A stretch of 5,072 nucleotides of DNA from UMGS1649 sp045637095 (GTDB taxonomy: Bacteria > Bacillota > Clostridia > TANB77 > CAG-465): contig JAZTYX010000069.1 of NCBI GenBank assembly GCA_045637095.1, positions 1 to 5,072 of the forward strand, written 5' to 3'. The notes beneath the pieces were generated by a model. The model was not told the DNA's origin. It ran no database searches and saw only the letters and a list, made by a program, of their open reading frames with translations. Made by a program: the position numbers and the translations under genes. How positions within the stretch are numbered: the first letter of the stretch is position 1; every line of letters starts with the position of its first letter. Below are positions 4,259-5,072 of this stretch, in pieces.

Positions 4259-4309
4259 CGTAGCCTTTTTTAATATCTTCTCATAATAGTAAATGTTTTT
4301 TTCGCGTAA

Positions 4310-4771
4310 TTAATCTTCTTTTATTTCTAGTAATGCTTGAGCCTTCATAAACTTATCTCTTCTATTGAATAATACTGTCAATTCGTCTAATACTTTTTGT
4401 AACGTATTTTGTAAATCCACATCGTTAGGATTTTTATTTAATTGTTCTAATAAAGTTTCTTTTCTATCTAATCTGTAATTTATTTTATTAGTTACTTTGC
4501 TTATCGCTTCTTCGAATAAACCTTCACTTGCTGCCGCCATTAATGTGTGATTATCTTCTGTTACTTGATCTAGTTCGTGAAGTAAATGATCAATAGTTCT
4601 ACCATCCATTTCTATTTTTTCTTTGAAGACATCTATTTCTAAACCATGTTTGTGTAATAAATAGTAAGCACCAGCCGCTACTACTACACCACCAACTAGT
4701 AATATCTTTTTAGCATGTCTTTGTATAAAAGTAGTTTGCTCCATATTTATAACATCATTATTCTTTTTCAT
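4310..4771 (-). CDS. 153-aa single-pass membrane protein with helical cytoplasmic domain
   Basis: A polar N-terminus of about 20 residues containing IQRHAKK precedes one hydrophobic helix at about 23-40 (KILLVGGVVVAAGAYYLLHK). The remaining 110 residues are charged and predicted almost wholly helical, with coiled-coil-like heptads around EIDVFKEKIEMDGRTIDHLL, LDRKETLLEQLNKN and DELTVLFNRRDKF. ATG 4771 overlaps the stop of the DUF5662 gene by four bases (ATGA) and has AGGGGG eight bases upstream; a second in-frame ATG nine codons later lacks an SD site. The basic residues before the helix suggest an N-in topology that would place the helical part outside; the KHG after it makes this uncertain. 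No family is recognised. It is the last gene before the structured gap. Confidence 0.85.
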   Translation of the reverse strand: MKKNNDVINMEQTTFIQRHAKKILLVGGVVVAAGAYYLLHKHGLEIDVFKEKIEMDGRTIDHLLHELDQVTEDNHTLMAAASEGLFEEAISKVTNKINYRLDRKETLLEQLNKNPNDVDLQNTLQKVLDELTVLFNRRDKFMKAQALLEIKED

Positions 4772-5072
4772 TTTCTAGGCCCCCTAACCTTAATTATTTT
4801 CGCTTCTAATATCTGTAGAATCTCTTCCACTGTGTCTCTAGTTCTCTTACTTAATTTTATTTTCTTTTTGTTTGCTTCGTACCAATCAAATATCTGGAAC
4901 AAATCGCCGTCTCTCCAGCCGAAAGACCACCAGTCACAAATCATTTCAATAATGAATTCGTATGGCATATCTAATATAATTCTTTCACCTTCAGAACTAT
5001 GATATATCCAATGCTGCCAGTGGTGTCCATTCATTTGATGGTGTTCTAATCTTGCGTATCTAAACTTCTGTA
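4768..5072 (-). CDS. DUF5662 family protein (partial; N-terminus beyond window)
   Basis: The frame stays open to the right edge, so the ATG at 5034 is an internal Met and the true start is outside. The visible 100 residues start QKFRYARLEHHQ and continue with MNGHHWQHWIYH, the His-rich core typical of DUF5662 (HH-x-N-x-HHW-x-x-W). These are followed by MPYEFIIEMICDWWSFGWRD and the IFDWYEANKKKIKLSKRTRD segment, with the family's C-terminal Trp-Tyr-x2-Asn and Thr-Arg-x3-Glu pattern. The clustered His residues and the Asp-Trp pair suggest a metal-binding fold, but the family has no established function that I know of. It occurs widely in phages and bacteria of Firmicutes. It is coupled to the next gene by an ATGA overlap. 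Confidence 0.82.
   Translation of the reverse strand, partial: QKFRYARLEHHQMNGHHWQHWIYHSSEGERIILDMPYEFIIEMICDWWSFGWRDGDLFQIFDWYEANKKKIKLSKRTRDTVEEILQILEAKIIKVRGPRK

Larger units (their letters stand above)
4139..4282 (-). other. Structured three-way-junction element with two identical 42-nt loops
   Basis: This element fills most of the only long non-coding gap (4105-4309). An outer inverted repeat pairs 4139-4146 (GAGAAGAT on the plus strand) with 4275-4282 (ATCTTCTC). Inside are two arms. One has stem 4147-4152 with 4205-4210 (GCGTAC/GTACGC) around the block at 4159-4200. The other has stem 4212-4216 with 4259-4263 (CTACG/CGTAG) around an identical block at 4217-4258. The two stems differ in sequence yet each pairs, while the enclosed 42 bases are identical, so pairing appears to have been kept. 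The block period (58 bp) is not a multiple of three and no reading frame spans the element. It could be a structured leader or small RNA, or a DNA site for a protein. The strand is inferred from gene direction. On the minus strand a TATTAT at 4283-4288 lies just upstream, but its possible -35 partner is poor. Confidence 0.75.

Noticed and set aside
4212..4270. Rho-independent terminator on the plus strand (stem then six T's)
   Set aside because: The 5-bp stem encloses 42 bases and is weak; no plus-strand gene would need it. The T-run more likely reflects the A-rich junction of the sense strand.
4283..4309. Minus-strand promoter (TTACGC then TATTAT just before the element)
   Set aside because: The -35 match is poor and the spacing is 15 nt; in sequence this AT-rich such a match is expected by chance. 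Mentioned only as a hint.
4715..5002. Plus-strand open frame
   Set aside because: Antisense to the DUF5662 gene, whose family motifs fix the coding strand.
1..5072. Stop-codon reassignment, as in some gut phages
   Set aside because: TAA, TAG and TGA each end genes right before the next SD site or start, and Trp is TGG in recognised proteins.

Overview
The window is an AT-rich, tightly packed block of phage-type genes, all read from the minus strand. It runs leftward from a partial DUF5662 gene at the right edge to a partial acidic-tailed protein at the left edge. Most genes start with ATG behind a strong purine-rich Shine-Dalgarno (SD) site, and neighbours overlap by 1-4 nt or are 0-25 nt apart. 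TAA, TAG and TGA all act as stops and Trp is encoded by TGG, so the standard bacterial code applies. The low G+C, the AGGAGG-type SD sites and the protein families point to a phage or prophage of a low-GC Firmicute. The exact host cannot be read from the sequence.

Layout in transcription order (right to left): a partial DUF5662 protein (4768-5072); a 153-aa single-pass membrane protein with a coiled-coil-like cytoplasmic part (4310-4771); a 205-bp non-coding gap holding an elaborate repeat element (4139-4282); a 58-aa four-cysteine protein; a 111-aa membrane-anchored protein; an 84-aa DUF6275-like protein; a 249-aa protein resembling flavin-dependent thymidylate synthase ThyX with degenerate signatures; a 242-aa sigma-factor-like protein; then about 1.6 kb of at least ten very small genes, most of them one- or two-pass membrane proteins of 23-91 aa. 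The partial left-edge gene ends the window. Several of the small genes are under 60 aa and were found by reading frames directly behind SD sites.

Two regions stand out. First, the gap at 4139-4282 holds two identical 42-nt blocks. Each is enclosed by its own different inverted repeat, and both are enclosed by an outer 8-bp inverted repeat. This is the plan of a three-way junction with two identical terminal loops. On the gene-sense strand each loop carries an extended SD-like sequence with no usable start codon after it; on the other strand it resembles the 3' tail of 16S rRNA. This is the best candidate here for an undescribed element, either a structured RNA or a protein-binding DNA site. 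Second, two adjacent small membrane proteins end in the same 12-residue tag (GEKIPYNEEDQE) inside a 43-bp duplicated block that also supplies the SD site and ATG of the next gene. The gene after the second copy is shifted out of frame at a run of eight A's.

The sigma-like factor next to the ThyX-like gene and the membrane microprotein cluster suggests a regulatory and host-takeover module rather than a structural one. That is inference from content only; no structural, lysis or replication gene was recognised.
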